This document shows, in pieces, positions 51,311 to 60,400 of a stretch of DNA of 64,000 nt (position 1 is its first letter; each line of letters begins with the position of its first letter). The position numbers were made by a program, and so were the translations under genes. The notes under the pieces are model-generated. The model made no database searches. It saw only the letters and a list, made by a program, of their open reading frames with translations, and was not told where the DNA came from. The DNA comes from Shiella aurantiaca (GTDB taxonomy: Bacteria > Bacteroidota > Bacteroidia > Cytophagales > Cyclobacteriaceae): the NCBI GenBank assembly GCA_030412945.1, contig JAUHJS010000004.1, positions 372,001 through 436,000 of the forward strand. The letters are read 5' to 3'.

Positions 51311-53374
51311 TTACCCTACCAGTTCAATTAAGTCGGCTAATATGTAAAGGCCTTCTTTCAGGTAAGGGTCATCCGCCTTCTTCACAGGTTCTGAGGTGTC
51401 TTCTCCTGTTTCGGTATCTATGCTTCCACCCGAAAGTTTCTCCATGTTTTCTCTTCTGCGTTCCGCTTCTTCTTTTTGTTTTTCACGCTTGGCCATCTGC
51501 AAAGAAATTAAGGTTTCTGAATCGGCTTTTTTGGCTTCTTCGATATCGCGGATAAGGCGCTTCATTTCTGGGTCATTGGCCATACGGCTGCTATAGCTCT
51601 TCTGAAGGTTTTGAATCACCTTAGCATCAATTTTATCAAAACTGGTAAATCGCGTTGGGCGGATTTCGTCATACGGCAAGGCGCTCGGCTGTGAGCTTTC
51701 GCCATATTCGCTGGCACTAAATACAGAAGGAAAGGCAATATCGGGCGAAACCCCCTTATGTTGGGTGCTTCCTCCGGTGATGCGGTAGTATTTAGCCAAG
51801 GTTAGTTTTACTTGACCCAAGTCCGATTTAGCATCGGGAATGAAGCGTTGTAAGTCGATTAGGTTTTGCACGGTACCTTTTCCGTAGGTCTGTTCCCCTA
51901 TTATTACTCCTCTCTCATAATCTTGAATAGCTCCCGCAAAAATCTCCGAAGCCGAAGCACTAAAGCGATTGGTCAATACGGCCAAGGGGCCATCGTAAGC
52001 GATCTCTGTATTTTTATCATCACCTACATCAATACTGCCATCGGAGTTTTTTACCTGCACCACAGGGCCTTGCTCAATGAAAAGGCCAGTCATATCAATG
52101 GCTTCCAGTAGTGAGCCACCGCCATTGTATCTCAGGTCAATAACTAAGCCTTGGATATTTTCCGCTTTTAATTCGTTAATAAGTTTGCGCACATCATTGG
52201 TAGTGCTTTTGTAATCTTTTACTCCTTTTTGGGCATCTTCAAAATTGATGTAAAAGGCGGGAACGGAAATCACCCCTAGGCGGTAATTTTTACCATTTTG
52301 TTGAATATCAATTACCTCCTTCTTAGCACTTTGTTCCTCCAACTTCACCTTGTCGCGCACGATACGGATTTCTTTTGGCATAGCATTGGCTCCTGCGGAA
52401 GCTTCCAAAATCTGTAAGCGCACCACCGTGCCTTTAGGCCCACGGATAAGTTTTACTACCTCATCCAATCTCCATCCAATTACGTCCACAAATTCGCCAT
52501 TATCGCCTTGTGCTACCGCAATAATGCGGTCATCCTTATAAATTTGTTTGCTTTTAAAAGCAGGCCCACCTGGCACAATTTCGGCTACGCGGGTAAAGTC
52601 ATTATCGGTACGAAGCGTAGCGCCAATGCCCTCTAGCTCGCGGCTCATATCAATCTTAAAATTGTCGGAAGCAGCCGGAGAAAGGTAGCTGGTATGGGGG
52701 TCGTACGATTCGGCAAAGGCATTCATGTACATGCTGAACACGTCTTCGCTATTGTATTGCACGATGGCTTTGTTTAGGCGGTCGTAGCGCTCATTCAGGA
52801 TTTTGGCGGTGCCTTCCCAGTCTTTTCCGGAAAGCATAAGGCTGATGGCCTGGCTTTTCAGCATTTTTCTCCACTCTTCATCCAGTTCTGCTTCGGTAGT
52901 GGCCCAAGAAGCTTTCTCCCTGTCAGCTTCATAATACTCATCGGCAGTAAAGTCGAAGGGAGTTTTCAGGAGTTCTTTGATAAAGACTTGGCGTGTTAGG
53001 AAGTTCTTCTTGAACACATTGAAAATGTGGTAGGCGGGCACCAAGTTTCCTTTTTTCAGGTCTTCATCCAAGCTATAGCGGTATTTTTCAAAGCTTTTGA
53101 TATCAGAAGCCAGGAAATACAATTTATTATAGTCTAGGGACTCGATATAGGTATCCAAAATAACGGATGACAAAGAGTCGGCCAGAGGGATTTTGCGGTA
53201 GTGGTAATTGGTAATGAGTCCGGTGATGACCATTTGCGATTTCAATTGGTCATCGGAAGGCATAATCACCTTGGCTGTATCGGCCAGCTCGCGGTTTTCG
53301 CCATTGCTTACATAGCTTGGTAAAAAGGAGGCCAGTACAACAAAGGGAAGTAAAAAAAATACAATACGTTTCAT
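51311..53374 (-). CDS. prc: Carboxy-terminal processing protease (Prc/Tsp, S41A family)
   Basis: The 687-residue protein has a signal peptide (MKRIVFFLLPFVVLASFLPS), an N-terminal Tsp-specific helical region (about 40-230), a PDZ domain (about 235-330), the S41 protease core with the catalytic Ser in RFSASASEIF and Lys in GEQTYGKGTVQ, and a C-terminal DUF3340-like charged tail. It degrades or trims periplasmic proteins from their C-termini. The length matches Tsp rather than the shorter CtpA type. Monocistronic. Confidence 0.92.
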   Translation of the reverse strand: MKRIVFFLLPFVVLASFLPSYVSNGENRELADTAKVIMPSDDQLKSQMVITGLITNYHYRKIPLADSLSSVILDTYIESLDYNKLYFLASDIKSFEKYRYSLDEDLKKGNLVPAYHIFNVFKKNFLTRQVFIKELLKTPFDFTADEYYEADREKASWATTEAELDEEWRKMLKSQAISLMLSGKDWEGTAKILNERYDRLNKAIVQYNSEDVFSMYMNAFAESYDPHTSYLSPAASDNFKIDMSRELEGIGATLRTDNDFTRVAEIVPGGPAFKSKQIYKDDRIIAVAQGDNGEFVDVIGWRLDEVVKLIRGPKGTVVRLQILEASAGANAMPKEIRIVRDKVKLEEQSAKKEVIDIQQNGKNYRLGVISVPAFYINFEDAQKGVKDYKSTTNDVRKLINELKAENIQGLVIDLRYNGGGSLLEAIDMTGLFIEQGPVVQVKNSDGSIDVGDDKNTEIAYDGPLAVLTNRFSASASEIFAGAIQDYERGVIIGEQTYGKGTVQNLIDLQRFIPDAKSDLGQVKLTLAKYYRITGGSTQHKGVSPDIAFPSVFSASEYGESSQPSALPYDEIRPTRFTSFDKIDAKVIQNLQKSYSSRMANDPEMKRLIRDIEEAKKADSETLISLQMAKREKQKEEAERRRENMEKLSGGSIDTETGEDTSEPVKKADDPYLKEGLYILADLIELVG

Positions 53375-53533
53375 AGAGATATCAGGAGGCTTTCGCCTTT
53401 TTTTCTAGAGGTAGAACGTACAAAATAGCAAGAAGTTGGGCAAAAGCCAATGATTATCTGACGGGTATTTGATGCACGGGTTTGCGAATGCCTGATTTGG
53501 GTTGTTATTTTGTTTCAAACTACTACCTGTACT

Positions 53534-54661
53534 GTGAATATCAATCGTAAACTTGGCGTGTTCGGTGGCGGGCAGTTAGGCCGTATGCTGATACAGTCGG
53601 CCATAAACTTCAACTGGGAAGTACGCACCCTAGACCCAGATGCACAGGCACCTTGTCGCAATATCAGTCACTTCACCCAAGGGGCATTAAAAGACTATCA
53701 AACGGTGTATGAGTTTGGCAAGTCCTGCGATGTGCTTACCATAGAGATAGAAGCGGTAAATGTGGAAGCGCTCAAGCAGTTGGAAAAGGAAGGGGTGAAG
53801 GTGTTTCCGCAGCCACATATTATAGAGCTGATTCAAGATAAGCGCCTACAGAAACAGTTTTATCGTCAGGAGCAAATCCCTACGGCTGATTTTGTATTGA
53901 CTGAAAATCGGGAGGAGCTTATGCGTTACCAAGATTGGCTGCCCGCGGTTCATAAATTAGGCAAAGACGGCTACGATGGGCGTGGCGTGCAAATATTGAG
54001 AAGTGTAGAAGATTTATCCAAGGGCTTTGATGCCCCGGGTGTATTGGAGCGAATGATACCTTTTGAGAAAGAACTAGCCGTGATAGTAGCCCGAAATGAA
54101 TCGGGAGAGGTGAAAGCCTTTCCGGCCGTAGAAATGGCCTTTCATCCAGAGCACAACCTGGTGGAATACTTATTTGCTCCTGCGGAAATCAGTCAGGCTA
54201 CCGAGGTTAAGGCGCAAGAAATTGCCCAAACAATTATTTCAAAGCTAGGCATGGTGGGTTTGTTGGCGGTGGAAATGTTTCTTACCAAGGAAGGGGAAAT
54301 ACTGGTAAATGAGATAGCACCACGACCGCACAACAGTGGTCACCATACCATAGAGGCCAATCAGGTGAGTCAATATGAGCAGCATTTACGCGCCATTATG
54401 AATTTGCCCTTAGGAGATACCGAGGCCTTGAGCCCTGCCGCTATGGTAAATGTACTGGGCGAAGCGGGTTTCTCGGGTGAGGCGCGCTATGAAGGCTTGG
54501 AAGAAATACTCCAATTGAAAGGCGTACATTTACATTTATATGGCAAAACCCTCACCAAGCCTTTTCGGAAAATGGGACATATTACCATTACCGACCAGTC
54601 GGTGGAAAGCCTAAAAGAAAAGGCTCAGTTTGTTAAAAAACACTTTAAAGTAAAAGCATGA
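53534..54661 (+). CDS. purK: N5-carboxyaminoimidazole ribonucleotide synthase
   Basis: PurK uses ATP and bicarbonate to carboxylate AIR to N5-CAIR in purine synthesis. The ATP-grasp protein starts with KLGVFGGGQLGRML and shows DVLTIEIEAVN, KLGKDGYDGRGVQI, VEMFLTKEGEILVNEIAPRPHNSGHHTIEA. No ATG fits; I use the GTG at 53534, giving the normal PurK N-terminus, while a TTG at 53510 would add eight residues. purE overlaps it by 4 nt, and the two act in sequence. Confidence 0.93.
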   Translation: MNINRKLGVFGGGQLGRMLIQSAINFNWEVRTLDPDAQAPCRNISHFTQGALKDYQTVYEFGKSCDVLTIEIEAVNVEALKQLEKEGVKVFPQPHIIELIQDKRLQKQFYRQEQIPTADFVLTENREELMRYQDWLPAVHKLGKDGYDGRGVQILRSVEDLSKGFDAPGVLERMIPFEKELAVIVARNESGEVKAFPAVEMAFHPEHNLVEYLFAPAEISQATEVKAQEIAQTIISKLGMVGLLAVEMFLTKEGEILVNEIAPRPHNSGHHTIEANQVSQYEQHLRAIMNLPLGDTEALSPAAMVNVLGEAGFSGEARYEGLEEILQLKGVHLHLYGKTLTKPFRKMGHITITDQSVESLKEKAQFVKKHFKVKA

Positions 54662-55161
54662 AAAAGCCCCTCGTTGGAATCATCATGGGAAGCCAGTCTG
54701 ACCTACGTATAATGAAAGAGGCCGCCCAGTTTCTGGAAGACATCGGTGTGCCTTTTGAACTTACCATTGTATCGGCTCACCGAACGCCCGAGCGCTTGTT
54801 TGAGTACGGTAAGTCAGCTGCTTCGCGTGGATTGAAAGTAATTATTGCGGGTGCCGGTGGTGCAGCGCATTTGCCGGGGATGGTTGCGTCTCTCACCACG
54901 CTTCCTGTGATAGGCGTTCCTGTGAAATCGAGTAATTCTATTGATGGATGGGATTCCGTTCTATCTATCCTTCAAATGCCATCGGGTGTGCCTGTGGCTA
55001 CCGTAGCTTTAGATGGGGCCCGCAATGCAGGGATCTTGGCCGCACAAATAGTGGGAGCCTTTGATGAAAGCATAGGCCAAAAATTAGCCTCCTTCAAAGA
55101 AGAGCTTAAAGAAAAGGTACTGGAATCAGCGAGAGAAGTAGAAACGAAGGGCTTTAAATAA
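54658..55161 (+). CDS. purE: N5-carboxyaminoimidazole ribonucleotide mutase
   Basis: PurE converts N5-CAIR to CAIR. The 167-residue class I enzyme has GIIMGSQSDLRIMKEAA, the SAHRTPERLFEYGKSA loop with the catalytic His, AGAGGAAHLPGMVAS and GVPVKSSNSIDGWDSVLSILQMPSGVPVATVA. It is translationally coupled to purK (ATGA). Its stop codon lies inside the loop of the terminator that follows. Confidence 0.95.
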   Translation: MKKPLVGIIMGSQSDLRIMKEAAQFLEDIGVPFELTIVSAHRTPERLFEYGKSAASRGLKVIIAGAGGAAHLPGMVASLTTLPVIGVPVKSSNSIDGWDSVLSILQMPSGVPVATVALDGARNAGILAAQIVGAFDESIGQKLASFKEELKEKVLESAREVETKGFK

Positions 55162-55172
55162 GCCCTTTTTTT
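55147..55172 (+). terminator. Intrinsic terminator overlapping the purE stop
   Basis: AAGGGCTT (55147-55154) pairs with AAGCCCTT (55160-55167) around a 5-nt loop, followed by T to 55172. The stem uses the last codons of purE and its stop. Confidence 0.75.
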
Positions 55173-56148
55173 AGCTTTCCATTTTTTCCACCTTGGCTTC
55201 GCTGCCCTCTTTCTTAGGGAAGGCTAAGGAAAGCAGAATGGAACCTACCAAGGTGAGGATAATCACACTGAAGGATAGGGTGATGGGAATCTCGATGTGC
55301 ACAATCTCCAAAAGCATTTTGGCTCCGATAAAGATCAAAATGAAAGAAAGTGCTTTTTGCAATAGGTAGAATTTAGAGATAACACCCGCCAACAGGAAGA
55401 ATTTGGCTCGTAAGCCTAATATGGCAAAGATATTAGAGGTGTAAAGAATGAATTCGCTTTGTGAGATAGCAAAGGCTGCCGGGATAGAATCGACTGCAAA
55501 TATCAAATCGGTGGTTTCAATCAGCAGGATTACCAAAAACAAGGGCGTAAAGTAAAAGGAGCCGTTTCTGCGCACCATAAACTTGCCACCGAAATCTCCT
55601 TTCGTGATGTTGAAGTATTTTCTGGCAAAACGGATAACAGGGTTCTTTTCCGGATCAATCTCGTCATTTTCATTTTCAAAAATGATTTTCACCCCGGTGT
55701 AGATCAAGAAAACACCAAAGATGTAAAGTATCCAGTGGAACTTAGCAATAAGAATGGCTCCTAGGAAAATAAAAATGGCACGGAATACAATCGCTCCCAA
55801 AATACCCCAGAAGAGGATATTATGGTAATACTCTTCTTTAACTTGAAAGTATTTAAGGATAAGAAGAATAACGAAAATATTATCTACCGACAATGCGTAC
55901 TCTGTCACATAGGCAGAGAAATACTCTAGTGTGGTATTTACGCCCCCATCATACAGGTAGATTAACCATCCGAAGAGACATGAAACTACAATCCAAAATA
56001 TTGACTGATAAAGGGCAGATTTGGTTGAAACCTTGTGAGGAACCTTATTAAGAACTCCCAAATCTATAACCAAAAATACGATGATGATTAGGGCGAACAG
56101 GATGAAGAGATAGCTTTCCTGACCATGAAAAATAGAACCTAACAACAT
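55171..56148 (-). CDS. TerC/Alx-family membrane protein
   Basis: The 325-residue protein has about eight or nine helices and the TerC features: YVTEYALSVDNIFVILLIL with the conserved Asp-Asn, and LLIETTDLIFAVDSIPAAFAIS. Members such as Alx and MeeY-type exporters handle manganese and protect during protein export; others are linked to tellurite resistance. No ter operon is present, so a housekeeping metal role is more likely. The 170-base gap upstream contains only a near-match to the promoter box (TACATTTA). Confidence 0.88.
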   Translation of the reverse strand: MLLGSIFHGQESYLFILFALIIIVFLVIDLGVLNKVPHKVSTKSALYQSIFWIVVSCLFGWLIYLYDGGVNTTLEYFSAYVTEYALSVDNIFVILLILKYFQVKEEYYHNILFWGILGAIVFRAIFIFLGAILIAKFHWILYIFGVFLIYTGVKIIFENENDEIDPEKNPVIRFARKYFNITKGDFGGKFMVRRNGSFYFTPLFLVILLIETTDLIFAVDSIPAAFAISQSEFILYTSNIFAILGLRAKFFLLAGVISKFYLLQKALSFILIFIGAKMLLEIVHIEIPITLSFSVIILTLVGSILLSLAFPKKEGSEAKVEKMES

Positions 56149-56319
56149 GCAGTATTTAAATTAAATGTAACTTTTATTCGAAATAGTTAATTCGAGCACG
56201 CAATAAACTAAGAATACTTGGAATTTAAAAACACTCAATAGTATTATAGCCGCACTCCTCGATAAAAACCTTATGTAATGTTTTTACCTGTTTTTGTAAC
56301 AAAAAGTAAGAAAATCTCG

Positions 56320-58374
56320 TTATTTAAGCGTTTCGTCAAGCCACTCGAAAAATACCCGATGCCAAAGTACGCCATTTTGTGCACCAAGTACCCAGTGGCC
56401 CTCCTCGGGAAAGTATAAAAAGCGGCTCGGAATCCCTTGAAGTTGGGCGGCATTGAAGGCTTCCATCCCTTGGTTGATAGGCACTCGGAAATCTTTCTCC
56501 CCATGAATTACCAGTATAGGCGTATCCCAATTACCCACTAAGTTATGCGGTGAGAACTGGGTGTAGCTAACGGGCTTAGGTTTGCTCCAATACGGTCCTT
56601 TGATATCCCAGTTCGCAAAGAACATTTCTTCGGTGCTTCCATACCAGCTTTCTAAATTATAGAGTCCGCAGTGCGAGATGAAGGTTTTGAAACGTTTTTC
56701 GTGAATGCCCGCCAAATAATATACCGAATAGCCCCCATAGCTGGCGCCAACGGCTCCCAGGCGGTCTTTGTCTACAAAAGGTTCTTGCGCTACATGGTCA
56801 ATGGCCGATAGGTAATCGCGCATGGCTTGTCCACCCCAGTCGCCACTAATGGCATCGTTCCATTCTTGCCCGAAGCTTGGCAAGCCTCTGCGATTGGGAG
56901 CTACCACAATATAGCCTTTGGCAGCCATCAACTGGAAGTTCCAGCGATAGGAGAAAAATTGACTTACCGCACTTTGGGGGCCACCTTGGCAGTACAACAA
57001 GGTAGGATACTTCTTGGCAGGATCAAAGTCGGGGGGATACACTACCCACACCAGCATTTGCTTACCATCGGTGGTAGGCACCATGCGTTTTTCAACCTTG
57101 CCCATTTTAATTTGGGAAAGCGTTTCTTTGTTCACGGAAGTCAGCGTGGTTTCTTTACCGGTTTTGGTGTCTACCGCAAATAAATCTGCCGGAGCCGACA
57201 TACTGGTTTTGCTGCCAATCAGCTGGTTGCCCACTACCGATAGAGTATTAAAATCATGTGTTCCTGAGCTGATTTGCTTGATTCCGGTGCTTTCCCCTTC
57301 TTTTTTAGTAGAAGAAAGTTGCGCTAAGTCGGCTTCAAAAAACTGGAAGGTAGCATTGATGCCGGAAACGAAATAAATTTTTTGACTATTTGCCGCCCAT
57401 GAGAAGGTGCTGGCACTGCCATCGTAAGCTTCAGTAATAACCTGCTGTATGCCCGATTGTAGGTCGCGTACCACGATATCGTTTTTGTCCGACTCAAAGC
57501 CATCGTTTTTCATGCTCAGCCAGGCCAGTTTCTTACCATCCGGAGAAAAGCTCGGGTGGGTATCGTAGCCGTTCATCCCTTCGGTAAGTAGCGTAGTTTT
57601 TCCACTGGCCAAATCGTAGCGATATAATTGAGAATTGGTAGATACCGCATATTCTTTTCCTTGTAATTTTTTAGAGACGTATACTATGCTCTTCCCATCG
57701 GGTGACCACACAATGTCTTCACCCCCTCCGAAAGGGCGTTGCGGACAGTCGTAGGGTTCGCCTTGCATGATGTCCGTTACTTTATTGTCTACTTTCCCAT
57801 CGGCATAGGGCGCAAACATTACGTGGGAGTTCATGTAATCATCCCATTCATCCCAGTGGCGATACATCAAATCATCAATAATGCGGGCTTTGGCCAAAGG
57901 GAGGTCGGGATAGATATCCTGTACGGTTTGTCCGGTTTTTACCAGCTGTGTAAACGATACGTGCTTGCCATCGGGTGCGTAAGAAAAGTTGTCAATTCCC
58001 CCGGCAATGGTGCTGGCTTGCTGCAATCCGGAGCCATCGGGGTTGATTTCAAATAGCTGGAAACCATCTTCAGTAGCACTTAAGAAGCCAATTTTTTTGC
58101 CATCGGGTCTCCATCGTGCATTATATGCACTCTTTTCTAGTTCAATCTTACGTGATGTTCCGCCAGCTACGGGCAATAAATATAGGCTGCGTAGGCTTTT
58201 GTTGGTGGACAGCGTGTAATCAGACAATCCGTACACCATCATTTTGCCATCTGGAGAAACCTGCTCATCACTTAGTCGATCAAACTCCCACAATAACTCC
58301 GGACTTAGGCTTGTTTGTCCAAAAGAGATAGCATATACACAGAAAAGGGCGCAGAAAAGAGATAACTTCTTCAT
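56320..58374 (-). CDS. Secreted S9-family prolyl oligopeptidase-like peptidase
   Basis: The 684-residue precursor has a signal peptide (MKKLSLFCALFCVYAISFG, then Q), a WD40-like/beta-propeller domain (about 25-420, with repeated SPDGK motifs), and an alpha/beta-hydrolase domain. The catalytic triad is visible: Ser in GAVGASYGGYSVYY (about residue 545), Asp in VIHGEKDFRVP and His in FPEEGHWVLG. It cleaves short peptides, as dipeptidyl- or acylaminoacyl-peptidases of this family do, probably in the periplasm. Confidence 0.92.
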   Translation of the reverse strand: MKKLSLFCALFCVYAISFGQTSLSPELLWEFDRLSDEQVSPDGKMMVYGLSDYTLSTNKSLRSLYLLPVAGGTSRKIELEKSAYNARWRPDGKKIGFLSATEDGFQLFEINPDGSGLQQASTIAGGIDNFSYAPDGKHVSFTQLVKTGQTVQDIYPDLPLAKARIIDDLMYRHWDEWDDYMNSHVMFAPYADGKVDNKVTDIMQGEPYDCPQRPFGGGEDIVWSPDGKSIVYVSKKLQGKEYAVSTNSQLYRYDLASGKTTLLTEGMNGYDTHPSFSPDGKKLAWLSMKNDGFESDKNDIVVRDLQSGIQQVITEAYDGSASTFSWAANSQKIYFVSGINATFQFFEADLAQLSSTKKEGESTGIKQISSGTHDFNTLSVVGNQLIGSKTSMSAPADLFAVDTKTGKETTLTSVNKETLSQIKMGKVEKRMVPTTDGKQMLVWVVYPPDFDPAKKYPTLLYCQGGPQSAVSQFFSYRWNFQLMAAKGYIVVAPNRRGLPSFGQEWNDAISGDWGGQAMRDYLSAIDHVAQEPFVDKDRLGAVGASYGGYSVYYLAGIHEKRFKTFISHCGLYNLESWYGSTEEMFFANWDIKGPYWSKPKPVSYTQFSPHNLVGNWDTPILVIHGEKDFRVPINQGMEAFNAAQLQGIPSRFLYFPEEGHWVLGAQNGVLWHRVFFEWLDETLK

Positions 58375-58537
58375 AAGGGTGCATTTGAAGTATAAAAAGT
58401 TTAAATTAAAGCTTTAGTCTTGGATTTCAAAAAACAATCCAGACTAAGAAGTTCTACCTATGAGGCCGCTGGTTTACAAAATATTACATTAGAAAGAAAA
58501 CATGGCAAGACAACTTTTTACAAAAGGCCATTGGCCC

Positions 58538-58545
58538 TACCTTTG
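58538..58545 (+). promoter_or_regulatory. -7 box of the YfiR-like gene
   Basis: TACCTTTG matches TAnnTTTG, 27 nt before the preferred ATG at 58573. It supports that start, since the longer frame from 58420 would begin upstream of the transcript. Confidence 0.5.
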
Positions 58546-58572
58546 TATCATACCAACAAACCAACAATATCA

Positions 58573-59085
58573 ATGAAAACGCTAAGAATCTTTTTTGTGT
58601 CGGCCTTATTGCTTGTTTCGGCAGCGGTAAGCGCTCAGGACAGACCCATGCATGAAATACACTCGATGATGGTGTACAATTTCATGAAGTATATTGAGTG
58701 GCCCGATAAAAGTGGCGACTTTGTGATAACTGTAGTAGGTGACAAGGATGTGTACAATACCTTCAACTCATACTATGGAACCAAGAAAATAGGCACCCAG
58801 TCGATACAAGTAAAGTATGCAGATGGAGTGGCTGGAGTAGCCGGTAATGAAAATCTGGTATACCTTTCTTCTAAGAAGAGCAATGAATTTGATGACTTAA
58901 AGGCCAAAACGACCGGAAAACCCACCCTTTTGATTACCGATCGCTTTGGATTGGGCAAAAAGGGAAGTGGCATCAACTTTAAGCTTGTAGATAATAAACT
59001 GAAATTTGAGTTAAATCAAGAAGCCTTTACTCAGTCGAACCTTAAAGTGTCTGGTGCTTTAGCGAGCATGGCCATTTTAATTTAA
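58573..59085 (+). CDS. YfiR/DUF4154-like periplasmic protein
   Basis: The 170-residue precursor has a signal peptide (MKTLRIFFVSALLLVSAAVSA, then Q). The mature domain has YNFMKYIEWPDKSGDFVITVVG, NLVYLSSKK, KPTLLITDRFG and the C-terminal SGINFKLVDNKLKFELNQEAF, then SNLKVSGALASMAILI. These are hallmarks of YfiR/DUF4154, which in Pseudomonas binds and restrains a diguanylate cyclase (YfiN). No cyclase gene is adjacent, so the partner is unknown; in Bacteroidota such genes often stand alone or beside sensor kinases. Confidence 0.85.
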   Translation: MKTLRIFFVSALLLVSAAVSAQDRPMHEIHSMMVYNFMKYIEWPDKSGDFVITVVGDKDVYNTFNSYYGTKKIGTQSIQVKYADGVAGVAGNENLVYLSSKKSNEFDDLKAKTTGKPTLLITDRFGLGKKGSGINFKLVDNKLKFELNQEAFTQSNLKVSGALASMAILI

Positions 59086-59117
59086 GGATATAATTGACGG
59101 GTAATTTTGTTGGTTAG

Positions 59118-59147
59118 AACCTCGGTGCTTTGCATCGGGGTTTTTTT
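59118..59147 (+). terminator. Intrinsic terminator of the YfiR-like gene
   Basis: An 11-bp stem with two G:U pairs (59118-59128 with 59132-59142), 3-nt loop and T-run to 59147, about 30 bases after the stop codon. Confidence 0.7.
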
Positions 59148-59175
59148 GTGCCTATGATAATCGAAAGAAAAGGAC

Positions 59176-59202
59176 AAAAAAAAGTCATCGCACGCGATGA
59201 CT
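59176..59202 (-). terminator. Minus-strand terminator behind the 43-residue small ORF
   Basis: On the minus strand a 9-bp perfect stem (59202-59194 with 59191-59183, two-base loop, probably opening to four) is followed by eight T (59183-59176). It lies 34 bases after the stop of the small ORF and has no other minus-strand gene to serve. Confidence 0.75.
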
Positions 59203-59236
59203 CCTTTCCCTTATTAACCTTTATAAACCTATAAAA

Positions 59237-59368
59237 TTAATTCTCTTCTGTTTCCAGCTCTAAAGCTGCACGTTGTATGGCTTTGTTTCTTCTCGTAATA
59301 TCGGCACGGTATAAAAACACGTTCCAAAAGAAGAGACCAAAATTCTTAACTACATCTATTGCTTTCAT
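59237..59368 (-). CDS. Small ORF, 43 residues, unknown function
   Basis: An ATG at 59368 starts a 43-residue frame (beginning MKAIDVVKNFGLFFWNVFLY, then RADITRRNKAIQRAALELE and an acidic end). The first half is an amphipathic or membrane-surface helix, the second a charged helix. It stands alone in a 580-base gap and is followed by a good intrinsic terminator on its own strand, which supports a real transcript. CGAAATTTG near 59407-59414 is one mismatch from the -7 box. No homologue is known to me. Confidence 0.5.
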   Translation of the reverse strand: MKAIDVVKNFGLFFWNVFLYRADITRRNKAIQRAALELETEEN

Positions 59369-59665
59369 AACACTCGGGTTTTAAATCTTCTTTAAAAGCT
59401 TATTTCAAATTTCGCCCTATTATTTTGTATTATTTGCCACTTGCTGCGGCAAACCTTACAGAAGTAAATAAACGACATACCTTAAAGGAATGTTTACATA
59501 ATGCATCAATAACAGTCAATAAATCAAATAGTTATATGGATGTCGTTTTTTTACACAAAGAAAAGTAATGGGTTTTGGTCGGTATAAATCTGCTCTGTGT
59601 GTACAAAAATCATGCATTTGTGCATGCATAGAACACTTTCCTTACATGATACGCCATTGTCCAGC
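59369..59665. other. Intergenic region between the small ORF and tcdA
   Basis: About 300 bases without a gene. It contains an inverted repeat TTTGCC/GGCAAA around 59435-59458 and a second hairpin at 59611-59626 (CATGCA, TTTG, TGCATG). On the minus strand that hairpin is followed by ATTTTT, so it may be a weak terminator for the fur-tatD-tcdA transcript, whose last stop is at 59666. Confidence 0.4.
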
Positions 59666-60400
59666 TTACGAAATCAGCTTACGAATGACTACTGAGGCAC
59701 AGGCAAGGCCGAAACTTGCCGGAATATACGAGATAGTGCCATAGGCTGACTTCTTATAAGCGGCACCTTGGGTAAGCATAAGGGAGTCTGCTTGGGGAAG
59801 TTCTTTCGAAAATACCGCAGTGATAGGATTCTCGCTGGGCATACCTTCTTGCTTGAGGCGCTTGCGTACATAACGCGCCAACTTGCAATTGTAAGTTTCA
59901 TAAAGCGGGGCAATGCCGATTTGGGTGGGGTCGAGTTTGCCGCCTGCGCCCATGGAGCTTACGGTAGGGGTTTGGGTTTCGTAAGCAGCTCGCAGCAAAC
60001 TAAGTTTGGGGCTTAGGCTATCGATGGCGTCTACCACAAAATCAAACTTCTCGTTGAGCAGAAGTTCTTTCATAGGTTCCGGATTCATAAAAGCCGTGTG
60101 GGTATGCAATTCCATCTGCGGATTGACTTGCATTATCCGATCGCGCATTATTTCCGCCTTTAATTGACCTTCCGTGCCCGTGAGTGCGGGCAACTGACGG
60201 TTTCGGTTAGATGCCTCCACCACATCACCATCAATAATAGTCATTCGGCCTACACCGGCCCGGGCAATAGCCTCAGCGGCATAAGAGCCCACACCGCCTA
60301 GCCCTACTACTAATACGTGAGCCTGCTGGAGTTTTTCGATAGCGGCATCGCCAATAAGCAAGCGAGTACGCGACAGCCAATACAAATCAGTTGGATTCAT
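59666..60400 (-). CDS. tcdA: tRNA threonylcarbamoyladenosine dehydratase
   Basis: TcdA (CsdL) cyclises t6A37 of tRNAs to ct6A using ATP. The 244-residue E1-like protein has WLSRTRLLIGDAAIEKLQ, the ATP-binding VVGLGGVGSYAAEAIARAGVG, DGDVVEASNRNRQLPA and the FVVDAIDSLSPKLSLL strand, as in TcdA. I start at the ATG at 60400, which begins with the family N-terminus; the longer frame overlaps far into the upstream gene. It overlaps the TatD-like gene by 14 bases and is the last gene of a three-gene unit. Confidence 0.9.
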   Translation of the reverse strand: MNPTDLYWLSRTRLLIGDAAIEKLQQAHVLVVGLGGVGSYAAEAIARAGVGRMTIIDGDVVEASNRNRQLPALTGTEGQLKAEIMRDRIMQVNPQMELHTHTAFMNPEPMKELLLNEKFDFVVDAIDSLSPKLSLLRAAYETQTPTVSSMGAGGKLDPTQIGIAPLYETYNCKLARYVRKRLKQEGMPSENPITAVFSKELPQADSLMLTQGAAYKKSAYGTISYIPASFGLACASVVIRKLIS

